Shown here in pieces: positions 1 through 8,524 of a DNA stretch of 39,933 bases (position 1 is the first letter of the stretch; each line of letters starts with the position of its first letter). Made by a program: the position numbers and the translations under genes. The notes beneath the pieces were generated by a model. That model had not been told where the DNA came from. It made no database searches and worked only from the letters and a program-made list of their open reading frames with translations. The stretch spans positions 1 through 39,933 of the forward strand of contig CAAGMR010000037.1 of assembly GCA_900771085.1 (NCBI GenBank), given 5' to 3'. This DNA is from Clostridia bacterium (GTDB taxonomy: Bacteria > Bacillota > Clostridia > Oscillospirales > Acutalibacteraceae).

Positions 1-558
1 AAGCTCATCAGACATCTTTCTGTTTTCTCTGTAGTTTCGTATAAGCATTCGCAGAACTACTCCTATTGAAATTCCTACGAAGCCTGTCATAAACCCCTGG
101 TATAATTGCAGGCCTGCCTCAACCGTGCAGAATCTTTCCACAAAAGAAGGGGAGTAACCGTCAAGAAAAACAACTATGGCAAGAGATGCAAAAGTGAGAA
201 TTTCAAAAACTATTGCAAGCGAGCCATCAAGGATAAGGGCACAGCTGACAGCAGCCAGGATATAAAGCAGCGGTACGCCTGTCGCCATACCACCTGCGAA
301 GAAGTAGAATGCAGGCAGGAATACCAGGGAAAAATATGAGCAAAATGTAATATAAAACCACTTGAGATCGACTTTGCCACTATACTTCTGGCTTCCCCTG
401 TAAAGAAATGCCATGAACAGCAGGAATGCTGCGAGAACTATAAAACAGGTGAATCCGTGCTGAAGGAAAAGGTTAAGGAAAGAAAACAGAACAATTCCAA
501 CAACGGCCTGTCTCTGTATGAGGAGGAAAATTTCGGGCTTAAAAGATTTATTAGCCAT
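1..558 (-). CDS. membrane sensor protein, N-terminal part only (cut by window edge)
   Basis: An open frame of 186 codons runs from an ATG at 556-558 to the left edge without a stop, so this is a gene start whose output domain lies outside the window. The translation begins MANKSFKPEIFLL and has about five or six hydrophobic segments (roughly residues 18-52, 68-90, 94-128 and 150-168), followed by a charged stretch (RNYRENRKMSDEL) typical of the linker entering a kinase or GGDEF domain. The pattern LPAFYFFAGG followed by a long hydrophobic run resembles the sensor module of many clostridial histidine kinases and diguanylate cyclases, and also the sensor part of the upstream GGDEF gene. The ATG overlaps the last codons of that gene by 8 bases, so translation is probably coupled. 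Whether the output domain is GGDEF or histidine kinase cannot be seen. Confidence 0.7.
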   Translation of the reverse strand, partial: MANKSFKPEIFLLIQRQAVVGIVLFSFLNLFLQHGFTCFIVLAAFLLFMAFLYRGSQKYSGKVDLKWFYITFCSYFSLVFLPAFYFFAGGMATGVPLLYILAAVSCALILDGSLAIVFEILTFASLAIVVFLDGYSPSFVERFCTVEAGLQLYQGFMTGFVGISIGVVLRMLIRNYRENRKMSDEL

Positions 559-1663
559 AGCTTCCGACCTCCGTTCCACCAAAGATGCGGTTTCTGCCAA
601 GGGCTTTTGCCGCGTACATGTTTGTGTCTGCGGCAGAAATAAAGTCGCTCAGGGTTGATGACTCCTTATATGTGGCTACACCGCCGCTTACTGTCAGTTC
701 GTATTCGCAGCCATCTAAAAAATTGAGTATATCAGAGTTCTCTATTGCAACTCTGATTTCTTCAGCTTTCTTTGTTGCGCTTGATAAACTGCTGTCGGGG
801 AGAACCAGAACAAATTCTTCTCCACCGAATCGGGCAACGAACTCGCTGCCGCTGCAATGATTTTCGAGAATGTTGCTGATTCGCTTAAGCGTTAAATCTC
901 CGGCCTGATGTCCATAGTCGTCATTTATATATTTGAAATGGTCGATATCAAACATAATTATGGAAACAGGTCTGTCTTGAGAGATTATCTCTTCAAGCTG
1001 ACTGTAAAGATACTTCCTGTTATAGATGCCGGTAAGGGAATCAATTTCGAGTCTTTTACTCATCTCGTAAATTGCATATTCTGCTTTGCTGCTTTCGTAT
1101 TTGAGGATTCGGAAAACCGCCCGGCAGAGCACGCTTGCCACGATGCCAGCTATCATTATGCATAGAACGATGAAGGCTTCGCGTCGAGAACCGGCCAGAA
1201 CAAAAGGATGCTTTGTATCGTCTGCAATATACAGGAGAATGACAAACAGCAAAGCTTCAATCAGGCCGAGGTATGCGCCCGGCTTACTGTTCCTGAAAGT
1301 AAACATCGTTATGGCAATTCCGAGTGTGAAAAATGCCGACATTGCCAGGTTTACGGAAACGTCAGAAAGATAAAAAACCGGTAATGCCAGGAAACCTAGC
1401 ATTACCAGTATGTTAATAATATTCTCAATGGCAGTACTTCCCTGTAACTTGGCATAAAGAGGCCATGTAACAACGAGTACTGCTGTGAAAACCACAGAGG
1501 CAATTCTTGCAAAGAGCGGAGCGCCAAAAATGACGCAAAGCAGTAGTATGCTTATGCCTCCGAGGATTCCGAAAAGGAAAACGGTATTATAAAGTCTTTC
1601 GTGCACGCCAAGCTCGGGACCATGTGATTTATGAAAAAGACCCGGTCTGTTAGACATACTCAT
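551..1663 (-). CDS. membrane-anchored GGDEF diguanylate cyclase
   Basis: A 370-aa protein with about six N-terminal transmembrane segments (residues ~28-190) and a C-terminal GGDEF domain (~205-365). The hallmark motifs are present: DSLTGIYNRKYL, FDIDHFKYINDDYGH and the active-site loop RFGGEEF, so cyclisation of GTP to cyclic di-GMP is expected. The inhibitory I-site (RxxD five residues before GGEEF) is absent; the stretch there is SGSE, so product inhibition through that site is unlikely. The sensor part matches no soluble domain I recognise. The gene starts 34 bp after secA in the same direction and overlaps the next membrane sensor by 8 bp. GGAG lies 4 nt before the chosen ATG and 10 nt before the in-frame ATG two codons on, so either start is possible. 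Confidence 0.93.
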   Translation of the reverse strand: MSMSNRPGLFHKSHGPELGVHERLYNTVFLFGILGGISILLLCVIFGAPLFARIASVVFTAVLVVTWPLYAKLQGSTAIENIINILVMLGFLALPVFYLSDVSVNLAMSAFFTLGIAITMFTFRNSKPGAYLGLIEALLFVILLYIADDTKHPFVLAGSRREAFIVLCIMIAGIVASVLCRAVFRILKYESSKAEYAIYEMSKRLEIDSLTGIYNRKYLYSQLEEIISQDRPVSIIMFDIDHFKYINDDYGHQAGDLTLKRISNILENHCSGSEFVARFGGEEFVLVLPDSSLSSATKKAEEIRVAIENSDILNFLDGCEYELTVSGGVATYKESSTLSDFISAADTNMYAAKALGRNRIFGGTEVGSYG

Positions 1664-1684
1664 TCATCTCCGTTTTCCATGAAG

Positions 1685-1712
1685 GAAGGTAAGATGATTA
1701 AACCTTACCTTC
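1685..1712 (-). other. stem-loop across the secA stop codon
   Basis: GAAGGTAAG (1685-1693) and CTTACCTTC (1704-1712) form a perfect 9-bp inverted repeat around a 10-nt loop that contains the secA stop. No T-run follows, so it is not a standard terminator. It may protect the secA mRNA 3' end or reduce read-through into the GGDEF gene. Confidence 0.4.
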
Positions 1713-4439
1713 TTCGATGTCGTTCAACATGTGGCACTTCTTGTACTTCTTGCCACTTCCGCACCAGCAAGGATCGTTAGGACCCGGAACCTTTGACTTT
1801 ACAACAGGCTGCTGAGTTGCGCCTCTTTCAGCTTCGTCAGCACCGGATGTTCCGGTAATCTTTGCAACGCTCTTTCTCTGGATTGGGGTCTGCTTGCGAA
1901 CCTTAACAGTTAACATATCGCGAACAGTGTTCTCGCGGATTGTTTCTGTCATTTCGTTGAATACTTCTGAAGACTCAAACTTGAAGGCAACTACAGGGTC
2001 CTTCTGTGCGTATGCACGGAGACCGATGCCGCGTTCGAGCTGTTCCATTGCATCGATATGATCCATCCAGAGTGTGTCTACGTTTCTGAGGAGAATCATA
2101 CGTTCGAGGTTTCTGGTGATTTCAGGAGTAAACTCATGTTCGCGATCCTCATAAAGCTTGTGAGCCTTTTCAATGAGGAATGTATGGATTTCTTCTGAAG
2201 TCATATCGTCCTTGAGATCGTCAGGGGAAGTAATCCATCCCATGAACTTCTCTCTGAGTCCGTCAACGTCATAGTTTTCTTTCTCTGTACCAGGACAATA
2301 CTGTTCAACTGCGATGTCGATGGTTTCATCGAGCATAGCAAGAATGTTTTCTTTGAGGTCAGCTTCGTCAAGAACCTTATCTCTCTGCTCATAGATGATG
2401 GCACGCTGCTGGTTCATAACGTCGTCGTACTGGAGGACATGCTTACGTGTTGCATAGTGCTGTCCTTCAACCTTCTTCTGAGCGTTCTCAATTGTCTTTG
2501 TGAGAGTCTTGAGCTGAATTGGCATGTTCTCTTCAACATTGAGAGTGTCCATGATACGGGTCATTCTGTCTCCACCGAAGAGACGAAGCAGATCGTCTTC
2601 CATGGAAAGGTAGAAACGGCTGGCACCCGGGTCACCCTGACGTCCGGAACGTCCACGGAGCTGGTTGTCGATACGTCTTGACTCATGTCTTTCTGTACCT
2701 ACGATGAAGAGACCGCCTGCCTCGCGAACCTTCTCAGCTTCAGGAGCAATCTGTTCTTTGAACTTGGCAAGGAGATCGGCATAGTCAGCACGAGCTTTGA
2801 TTACGTCTTTGTTATCTGTTTCGGCATAACCCATAGCTTCCTGGATGATGTCGTTGTTGTAGCCTGCTTTTCTGAGAGCTGCTCTTGCCATAAATTCAGG
2901 GTTACCACCAAGCATGATATCGGTACCACGACCGGCCATGTTTGTTGAGATGGTGATTGCACCGAACTTACCTGCCTGAGCGATAATCTCAGCTTCACGT
3001 TCGTTGTTCTTTGCATTAAGTACTTCGTGCTTGAGGCCCTTCTGCTTGAGAAGCTTGCTGAGCTTTTCAGACTTCTCGATGGAAACTGTACCTACGAGTA
3101 CAGGCTGGCCCTTTGCATTACACTCTACGATCTGGTCGCAAACTGCAAGGAACTTGCCGTTCTCTGTCTTATAAACAACATCTTCGTGGTCAATACGAGC
3201 CAATGGCTTGTTTGTAGGAACTTCAACAGGGAAGAGGTTGTAGATTTCAGAGAATTCATCAGCCTCTGTCATAGCTGTACCTGTCATACCTGCAAGTTTG
3301 TTGTAAAGACGGAAGTAGTTCTGGAATGTGATAGATGCAAGAGTCTTGCTTTCACGACGAACGTTAACATGCTCTTTTGCTTCAATAGCCTGGTGAAGAC
3401 CGTCATTGTAACGACGACCATTCATAATACGGCCTGTGAACTCGTCTACGATAAGAACTTCGCCGTCTTTTACAACGTAGTCGATGTCACGGTGCATGAT
3501 ACCGTGAGCCTTAAGAGCCTGGTTGATGTGATGGAAAATTGTGGTATTGTCTGCATCTGTGAGGTTTTCAATGTTGAAGAAGCTTTCAGCCTTCTTAACA
3601 CCTGACTGTGAAAGAGTAGCTGTCTTGTTCTTTTCGTCAACGATGTAGTCACCGTCACCTGCTGATTCATATTCTTCCTTGGTATCAGCTTCCTTGATCT
3701 TGGTCATTGAAAGACCTGATACAAAGTTGTCGGCAAGAGCATAGAGCTCGGTTGATTCTGTACCCTGGCCGGAAATGATAAGAGGAGTTCTGGCTTCATC
3801 GATGAGGATTGAGTCAACTTCATCGACGATGGCATATGCATGTCCGCGCTGAACCTTTTCGTTCTTATACTGAACCATGTTGTCACGAAGATAGTCGAAA
3901 CCAAATTCGTTGTTTGTACCATATGTGATATCTGCAGCATAAGCTTCACGACGGAGGTCGTTGTCGAGACCGTTAACGATAAGACCTACTGAGAGGCCGA
4001 GATAACGGTAAACCTTACCCATCCATTCGGAGTCACGACGTGCAAGATAGTCATTTACTGTTACGATGTGAACACCGTTACCTGCGAGAGCGTTGAGGTA
4101 TGCAGGAAGTGTTGCAACGAGGGTCTTACCTTCACCGGTCTTCATTTCTGAGATACCGCCATTATGAAGAACGATACCACCGATGATCTGTACCGGATAA
4201 GGTTTAAGACCGATAACTCTCCATGCTGCTTCTCTACATGTTGCGAAAGCATCAGGAAGAATATCGTCAAGAGTTTCTCCGTTTTCGAGACGGCCTTTGA
4301 GAACATCGGTCATTCCGCGGAGTTCTTCCTCAGTCATTGCAGCATATTTCTCCTCGAGAGCAACGACTGATTCCATGATTGGAGTCATTTTTTTGATTTC
4401 TTTGGCTGAGTAGTCAAAGAGGTTCTTAAAAAGTCCCAT
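1698..4439 (-). CDS. secA: protein translocase ATPase SecA
   Basis: SecA is the motor that pushes unfolded preproteins through SecYEG at the cytoplasmic membrane. The 913-aa product carries the full motif set: Walker A MKTGEGKT (~residues 99-106), DEVDSILIDEARTPL (DEAD-type Walker B), GTAMTEADEF, TISTNMAGRGTDIMLGG, and QLRGRSGRQGDPG (motif VI). The C-terminal zinc finger CWCGSGKKYKKCH is intact; it usually binds SecB or the ribosome and lipids. Length is normal. An upstream ATG at 4508 would add 23 residues unlike any SecA. The start at 4439 (MGLFKNLFDYSAKEI) has GGAG about 9 nt upstream and matches the family N-terminus. The gene diverges from the SRP RNA, and a GGDEF gene follows 34 bp downstream. 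Confidence 0.98.
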   Translation of the reverse strand: MGLFKNLFDYSAKEIKKMTPIMESVVALEEKYAAMTEEELRGMTDVLKGRLENGETLDDILPDAFATCREAAWRVIGLKPYPVQIIGGIVLHNGGISEMKTGEGKTLVATLPAYLNALAGNGVHIVTVNDYLARRDSEWMGKVYRYLGLSVGLIVNGLDNDLRREAYAADITYGTNNEFGFDYLRDNMVQYKNEKVQRGHAYAIVDEVDSILIDEARTPLIISGQGTESTELYALADNFVSGLSMTKIKEADTKEEYESAGDGDYIVDEKNKTATLSQSGVKKAESFFNIENLTDADNTTIFHHINQALKAHGIMHRDIDYVVKDGEVLIVDEFTGRIMNGRRYNDGLHQAIEAKEHVNVRRESKTLASITFQNYFRLYNKLAGMTGTAMTEADEFSEIYNLFPVEVPTNKPLARIDHEDVVYKTENGKFLAVCDQIVECNAKGQPVLVGTVSIEKSEKLSKLLKQKGLKHEVLNAKNNEREAEIIAQAGKFGAITISTNMAGRGTDIMLGGNPEFMARAALRKAGYNNDIIQEAMGYAETDNKDVIKARADYADLLAKFKEQIAPEAEKVREAGGLFIVGTERHESRRIDNQLRGRSGRQGDPGASRFYLSMEDDLLRLFGGDRMTRIMDTLNVEENMPIQLKTLTKTIENAQKKVEGQHYATRKHVLQYDDVMNQQRAIIYEQRDKVLDEADLKENILAMLDETIDIAVEQYCPGTEKENYDVDGLREKFMGWITSPDDLKDDMTSEEIHTFLIEKAHKLYEDREHEFTPEITRNLERMILLRNVDTLWMDHIDAMEQLERGIGLRAYAQKDPVVAFKFESSEVFNEMTETIRENTVRDMLTVKVRKQTPIQRKSVAKITGTSGADEAERGATQQPVVKSKVPGPNDPCWCGSGKKYKKCHMLNDIEEGKV

Positions 4440-4496
4440 TGGGTGGTTCTCCTTTATTTTTAATGCATAATTTTCCAAGGTAAAATTTATACTGCC

Positions 4497-4525
4497 ATTG
4501 TACCACAATAGCGGTTGCTTTTAAA
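4497..4525 (-). promoter_or_regulatory. probable secA promoter
   Basis: Read on the minus strand: TTTAAA (4525-4520), a 17-bp spacer, then TACAAT (4502-4497), about 58 bp before the secA start. The -35 match is modest. It abuts or overlaps the -35 box of the divergent SRP RNA promoter. Confidence 0.45.
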
Positions 4526-4543
4526 GCGAAAATAAACTATAAT
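4515..4543 (+). promoter_or_regulatory. SRP RNA promoter
   Basis: TTGCTT (4515-4520), an exact 17-bp spacer and a perfect TATAAT (4538-4543). Transcription would start near 4550, just before the SRP RNA stem. Confidence 0.75.
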
Positions 4544-4577
4544 ATTGGCACGATAAGAGCGAAGTGAGCTTTTGTTT

Positions 4578-4695
4578 GACCATATGGCGCGTGGGTCCTG
4601 TGCGACGGAGCGCTGCGAATCATGTCAGGCGGGGAACCGAGCAGCATTAAACAGTTAGCACTGTGCGCCACAGTCAGCCTGCTCGCCATATGGTC
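4578..4695 (+). ncRNA. ffs: signal recognition particle RNA (bacterial small type)
   Basis: This RNA pairs with Ffh to form the signal recognition particle, which delivers nascent membrane proteins to the translocon. The arms GACCATATGGCG (4578-4589) and CGCCATATGGTC (4684-4695) close a long hairpin. Its tip carries the conserved Ffh-binding core ATGTCAGGCGG (from 4621), a GGAA tetraloop, then CCGAGCAGCA, equivalent to the GTCAGGTCCGGAAGGAAGCAGC core of E. coli 4.5S RNA. Weaker pairing (GCGAAG 4559-4564 with CTTCGC 4708-4713) suggests the transcript runs about 4550-4720. I see no Alu-domain extension. The position directly upstream of dnaX is the Bacillota arrangement (scr-dnaX-yaaK-recR). 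No other gene lies in 4440-4754. Confidence 0.93.
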
Positions 4696-4754
4696 ATATG
4701 AAGGCAGCTTCGCTTTATTTATGCCCAAAAGTAAGAAAGGAACGGTGAAAAAAC

Positions 4755-6674
4755 ATGTATCAGGCTTTGTACAGAAAGTACAGACCACAGGTTTTCAGTG
4801 ATGTGGTTGGTCAGTCTCATGTAACAGATACTCTCATGAATGAGATACGCACGGACAGACACTCCCACGCATATCTTTTCACCGGATCCCGAGGAACCGG
4901 AAAAACCACCTGTGCAAAGATTTTTGCAAAGGCGGTAAACTGTGAGAATCCTGTTAACGGAGACCCATGCAACTGCTGCGAAACATGTCGTGGCATAGAT
5001 GACGGTTCAGTTCTCGATGTTGTGGAAATCGACGCAGCTTCAAACAACGGCGTAGACAGCATCCGAGAAATAAGAGATGAAGCCAATTTCACTCCATCAC
5101 GAGGCAAGTACCGTGTATACATCATCGACGAGGTTCACATGCTTTCAACAGGAGCTTTCAATGCTCTTCTCAAGACACTCGAAGAACCTCCTCAGCACGT
5201 AAAATTCATACTTGCCACAACAGAGGTTCACAAGCTTCCTGCAACCATCCTCTCAAGATGTCAGCGCTTTGACTTCAGAAGAATCACTCCTGAAGACATT
5301 GCACAGCGAGTAGAATATGTTTCCTCTAAAGAAGGACTTAATATCACTCACGATGCGGCTGCGCTCATCGCACGTCTTGCCGACGGTGCTCTCAGAGACG
5401 CACTTTCAATCCTTGACCAGTGCACAAGCCTTGGCAAAGATATTGACGAGAGTGTTGTAAATGAGGTTGTCGGTCTTGCCGGAAAGAAGCATCTTTTCGA
5501 CCTGGCAGACAGTATCATCAGACGCGACAGTGCGACAGCGCTTAATCTCATAAATGACCTCCACAATCGCTCATGCGACATGGAGCGTCTCTGCAACGAA
5601 TTAATCAATCACTTCCGTAATCTCATGATCTGCAAAGCGACCAGAGATGCGAGAAACCTTATAGTCTGCTCAGACCAGGAACTTGAAGAGTATAAAACTG
5701 CTGCTTCAATGTGCAACATGCAGGACATTTTAAATGTCATCAACGTCCTCGGCGAGACACTTTCACTTATCAGGAAGGGCCTCAACAGAAGAGTAGAGAT
5801 GGAAATGGCAATTATCCGTATCTGCAATGTATCTTCCGCTGTTGCCGAGACTGTAGCGCCACCTGTGGCAAGGCCTGCTCCAAGGCCTGCGCCTGCGGCA
5901 GCGCCGGCACCCGTGCCGAAACCGGAGCCCGCTCCGGCTGCAGTTCCGGAACCGGAACCTGTTCCTGAAACCGTTGAAATTATGGCACCGGTGGCCGAGC
6001 CTGCGAAGGAGCCTGAACCGGAACCAGAGCCGGTTGCAGCTCCTGAACCTGTGGCAGAACCGGCACCGGAACCTGAGTACATATCTCTTCAGGAGGAAAT
6101 GGACGATGGTCCTGTTCCGGGCAATATCTGGAATGCAATCATCAGAGAAACAACATCAAAAGATAAGATTCTCATTGGCTCGATGACATCTTCAAAGGCT
6201 GCCAAGAGAGGCGACAAGTTACTTGTTGTAACAGACAATATCCTCCTTAAGCGCTTTATAACAGATGCATCTCACAAGAAGCATATTTCAGATGCCACAT
6301 ACACTGTTATGGGAACATACCTTGAGCCTGTAAGAGTTGAACTCGAGGAGTTTGAAGAGTTCGTTTCTTCTGCTGCCGGCACACAGAGACCACCGGTTAA
6401 CCTTGAACCTGTGGTTGAGGACAAACCTAAAGAAACATATCCTGAACTTGATGAAGAAGTAACATTCAAGTTCTCAGATACAGAACTTCTTTCAGGTCTT
6501 AATCCGCCTGAAGAAGAGGAGATTCCTTTACCGGAAACTCCACCTGAATTCGAGGAAGAAATACCGGAGCCGGAAGTCATGGCAGAGCCTGAACCGGAGC
6601 CCGAACCGGATCCGCTTGACAGCTTCCTTGAAAGCATAAAATCATTTGGAATTAACCTGGAAATAGAGGAGTAA
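4755..6674 (+). CDS. dnaX: DNA polymerase III subunits gamma and tau
   Basis: DnaX is the ATPase of the clamp loader and, as tau, holds the replicative polymerases together. The 639-aa protein has Walker A GSRGTGKT (~44-51), the zinc-binding cysteines C63, C72, C75 and C78, Walker B IIDEVH (~123-128) and the SRC sensor motif (LSRCQRFDFRRI). After the AAA+ and lid domains (to ~365) comes a linker very rich in Pro, Ala and Glu (~371-442). A conserved-looking block (~445-530) follows, then a second acidic Pro/Glu tail. I saw no A-rich slippery heptamer that would make a short gamma form. AAAGGA lies upstream of the ATG. It opens the dnaX-ybaB-recR-smpB-ssrA cluster behind the SRP RNA. Confidence 0.97.
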   Translation: MYQALYRKYRPQVFSDVVGQSHVTDTLMNEIRTDRHSHAYLFTGSRGTGKTTCAKIFAKAVNCENPVNGDPCNCCETCRGIDDGSVLDVVEIDAASNNGVDSIREIRDEANFTPSRGKYRVYIIDEVHMLSTGAFNALLKTLEEPPQHVKFILATTEVHKLPATILSRCQRFDFRRITPEDIAQRVEYVSSKEGLNITHDAAALIARLADGALRDALSILDQCTSLGKDIDESVVNEVVGLAGKKHLFDLADSIIRRDSATALNLINDLHNRSCDMERLCNELINHFRNLMICKATRDARNLIVCSDQELEEYKTAASMCNMQDILNVINVLGETLSLIRKGLNRRVEMEMAIIRICNVSSAVAETVAPPVARPAPRPAPAAAPAPVPKPEPAPAAVPEPEPVPETVEIMAPVAEPAKEPEPEPEPVAAPEPVAEPAPEPEYISLQEEMDDGPVPGNIWNAIIRETTSKDKILIGSMTSSKAAKRGDKLLVVTDNILLKRFITDASHKKHISDATYTVMGTYLEPVRVELEEFEEFVSSAAGTQRPPVNLEPVVEDKPKETYPELDEEVTFKFSDTELLSGLNPPEEEEIPLPETPPEFEEEIPEPEVMAEPEPEPEPDPLDSFLESIKSFGINLEIEE

Positions 6675-6678
6675 TTAT

Positions 6679-7029
6679 ATGAAAGCAAACGTACCAAAGA
6701 GCGGCATGGGTGTAAACCAGGCCGGCATGATGAAGCAGATTCAGAAAATGCAGGATGAGATGGAAGCTAAGCAGGCTGAAATCCAGGCTACAGAGTTCAC
6801 AGCTTCTGCAGGTGGCGGAGCAGTTGAAGTAGCTGTTTCCGGTGCTCATGAAGTTAAGAAGATTCAGATTCAGCCTGATGTTGTTGACCCTGAAGATGTT
6901 GAAATGCTTGAAGACCTTCTCATTGCATCACTTAATGAAGCAAACCGTAAGGCAACAGAAGCAATGGAAAAAGCTATGGACAGTGCTACAGGCGGAATGA
7001 ACATTCCGGGCCTTGGAGGACTCCTTTAA
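6679..7029 (+). CDS. ybaB: YbaB/EbfC family nucleoid-associated protein
   Basis: A 116-aa protein of the YbaB/EbfC family, small DNA-binding dimers usually encoded between dnaX and recR. The sequence has the expected order: a Met/Gln-rich first helix (MKQIQKMQDEMEAKQAE), a three-strand middle (TASAGGGAVEVAVSGAHEVKKIQIQPDVV), an acidic turn (DPEDVEMLEDLL) and a final helix with a Gly-rich end. It starts 4 bp after dnaX with GAGGAG as ribosome binding site, and its TAA overlaps the recR ATG by one base (TAATG). The exact biological role of this family in Gram-positives is poorly defined. Confidence 0.95.
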   Translation: MKANVPKSGMGVNQAGMMKQIQKMQDEMEAKQAEIQATEFTASAGGGAVEVAVSGAHEVKKIQIQPDVVDPEDVEMLEDLLIASLNEANRKATEAMEKAMDSATGGMNIPGLGGLL

Positions 7030-7622
7030 TGAGCTACGATGTTGCCGCTCTCGGCAACCTTATTGAACAGTTCGAACGTATTCCCGGAATAGGGCACAAG
7101 AGTGCACAGCGAATGGCATTCTATGTTCTTAATATGCCGGAGGATGCTGCGGAGAAATTTGCAAATTCAATTCTTGATGCCAAGAAAAAGATTCATCAAT
7201 GCTCCATCTGCTGCAATCTTACAGAGGATGAGCTGTGCTGGATCTGTAAAAATGAGGCAAGAGACAAGTCCACGGTTTGCGTGGTTGAGGACCCTCGCGA
7301 CGTAATGGCAATTGAGAGAACTCACGAATTTGGCGGACGTTATCATGTCCTTCATGGCGCTATTTCTCCAATGTCCGGCATAGGTCCGGATCAGCTTACA
7401 ATAAAACAGCTTCTTCAGCGTCTTGAGGGCGTAGATGAGGTTATTATGGCAACCAATCCTACTGTTGAAGGAGAAGCTACAGCCATGTATATTTCAAGAC
7501 TTTTGAAGCCTATGGGCATCAGAACAACCCGTCTGGCTTATGGTGTTCCGGTTGGAGCAGATCTTGAATATGCAGATGAAGTAACTCTTTCAAGAGCAAT
7601 GGAGGGCAGAAGAGACATCTGA
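7029..7622 (+). CDS. recR: recombination mediator protein RecR
   Basis: RecR works with RecO (and RecF) to load RecA onto SSB-coated single-stranded DNA during gap repair. The 197-aa product has the helix-hairpin-helix IPGIGHKSAQRMAFYVL near residue 20, a four-cysteine zinc finger (CSIC...CWIC, ~57-72), and a Toprim domain with VVEDPRDVMAIE and ATNPTVEGEATA. Length is standard. Translation is probably coupled to ybaB through the 1-base stop/start overlap. Confidence 0.97.
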   Translation: MSYDVAALGNLIEQFERIPGIGHKSAQRMAFYVLNMPEDAAEKFANSILDAKKKIHQCSICCNLTEDELCWICKNEARDKSTVCVVEDPRDVMAIERTHEFGGRYHVLHGAISPMSGIGPDQLTIKQLLQRLEGVDEVIMATNPTVEGEATAMYISRLLKPMGIRTTRLAYGVPVGADLEYADEVTLSRAMEGRRDI

Positions 7623-7638
7623 GAAAAGGAGGGTTAAA

Positions 7639-8109
7639 ATGTCAGCCAGAGAAACTGAATTGGAAACAGTTGCAAGAAACAAAAAGGCATACCATGACTA
7701 TTTTGTTATTGAAAGTTTTGAAGCCGGCATAGAACTCTTTGGAACAGAAGTCAAGTCAGTTCGTCAGGGTAAGATAAACCTTAAGGATGCCTGGTGCAGC
7801 ATTGATAACGGAGAAATCTTCGTAAATGGCATGCACATAAGTCCGTATGATCACGGCAATATTTTTAACAGAGATCCTTTCCGTAAGCGCAAGCTTCTCA
7901 TGCACAAAAGAGAGATAGAAAAGCTTTTCGGACAGGTTAAACAGCAGGGATATTCCCTTATTCCTTTATCTGCTTACTTCAGAAAGGGTCGCCTTAAAAT
8001 TCAGGTTGGACTCTGCAAAGGTAAGAAGAATTATGACAAACGAGAGGCTATCGCCCGCAAGGATGCTGAGCGTGATGCTCGCCGTGAATTGCGAGATAGA
8101 AATAAATAA
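7639..8109 (+). CDS. smpB: SsrA-binding protein SmpB
   Basis: SmpB binds the tRNA-like end of tmRNA and takes it to ribosomes stalled on broken mRNA. The 156-aa protein has the typical NKKAYHDYFVIESFEAGIEL start, the GTEVKSVRQGKINLKDAW motif, HISPYDHGN, and the basic C-terminal tail (KKNYDKREAIARKDAERDARRELRDRNK), which reads the decoding centre. AAGGAGG sits 8-9 nt before the ATG. The stop codon (8107-8109) touches the first base of tmRNA, so rescue protein and rescue RNA are probably made from one transcript that is then cut, or ssrA has a promoter inside this gene. Confidence 0.98.
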   Translation: MSARETELETVARNKKAYHDYFVIESFEAGIELFGTEVKSVRQGKINLKDAWCSIDNGEIFVNGMHISPYDHGNIFNRDPFRKRKLLMHKREIEKLFGQVKQQGYSLIPLSAYFRKGRLKIQVGLCKGKKNYDKREAIARKDAERDARRELRDRNK

Positions 8110-8459
8110 GGGGATGAAAGGATTTCGACGGGGAGTTTGAATTCCGGTAAGCGAGTAGCGGTGCAGACCCGCTATAAAATCTGCAACGTTTAAAATAAAC
8201 GACAACACAAATTATTCTCTTAAGGCTGCCTAAGGCACCTTCGTCCTGCTCTTGAGTACTGCGGCTTGAGCAAGGGCGTCGATTAGCAGTGAACGTGAAC
8301 GGGAGAGTGCCTCGGCTCCCGTCATGACTTAGAGACTACCGAACCTGCAAGCCTGTTTTTCGGCGTGCAGTCGGGGGAACCTTAAAAGATAAACTACACT
8401 CGTAGAAAGCCGGGTGGATGACTTTTCGGACGCGGTTTCGATTACCGCCATCTCCACCA
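8110..8459 (+). ncRNA. ssrA: transfer-messenger RNA (tmRNA)
   Basis: A standard one-piece tmRNA of 350 nt. The 5' end GGGGATGAAAGGATTTCGAC pairs through GGGGATG with CATCTCC before the encoded ACCA end (8456-8459). The T-arm GCGGT-TTCGATT-ACCGC is intact. A short reading frame encodes the degradation tag, and several pseudoknot-like GC-rich stems follow it. With SmpB it frees stalled ribosomes and marks the unfinished protein for proteolysis. It starts immediately after smpB and is closed by a strong terminator. Confidence 0.97.
8198..8233 (+). other. tmRNA tag-peptide frame
   Basis: The only frame reading from the A-rich stretch to a stop beside the usual Ala-Ala end gives NDNTNYSLKAA (8198-8230, TAA at 8231). 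With the alanine carried by tmRNA the tag would be A-NDNTNYSLKAA. The resume codon appears to be AAC rather than the common GCA; an ATA codon just upstream is the alternative. Confidence 0.7.
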
Positions 8460-8463
8460 TAAG

Positions 8464-8500
8464 AAAAAGCCAACAGCGTTTGCTGTTGGCTTTTTTCTTT
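8464..8500 (+). terminator. terminator after ssrA, works on both strands
   Basis: GCCAACAGC (8469-8477), loop GTTT, GCTGTTGGC (8482-8490), then TTTTTTCTTT. The complementary strand also ends in a T-run, so it can stop the convergent oxidoreductase gene too. Confidence 0.9.
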
Positions 8501-8524
8501 AAAAACCTGTTGCAGAGGGCAAAC

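Noticed and set aside
5609..6082. Antisense frame rich in Gly/Ser/Ala opposite the dnaX linker
   Set aside because: It is the complement of the Pro/Glu/Ala-rich dnaX linker; low-complexity coding leaves open antisense frames.
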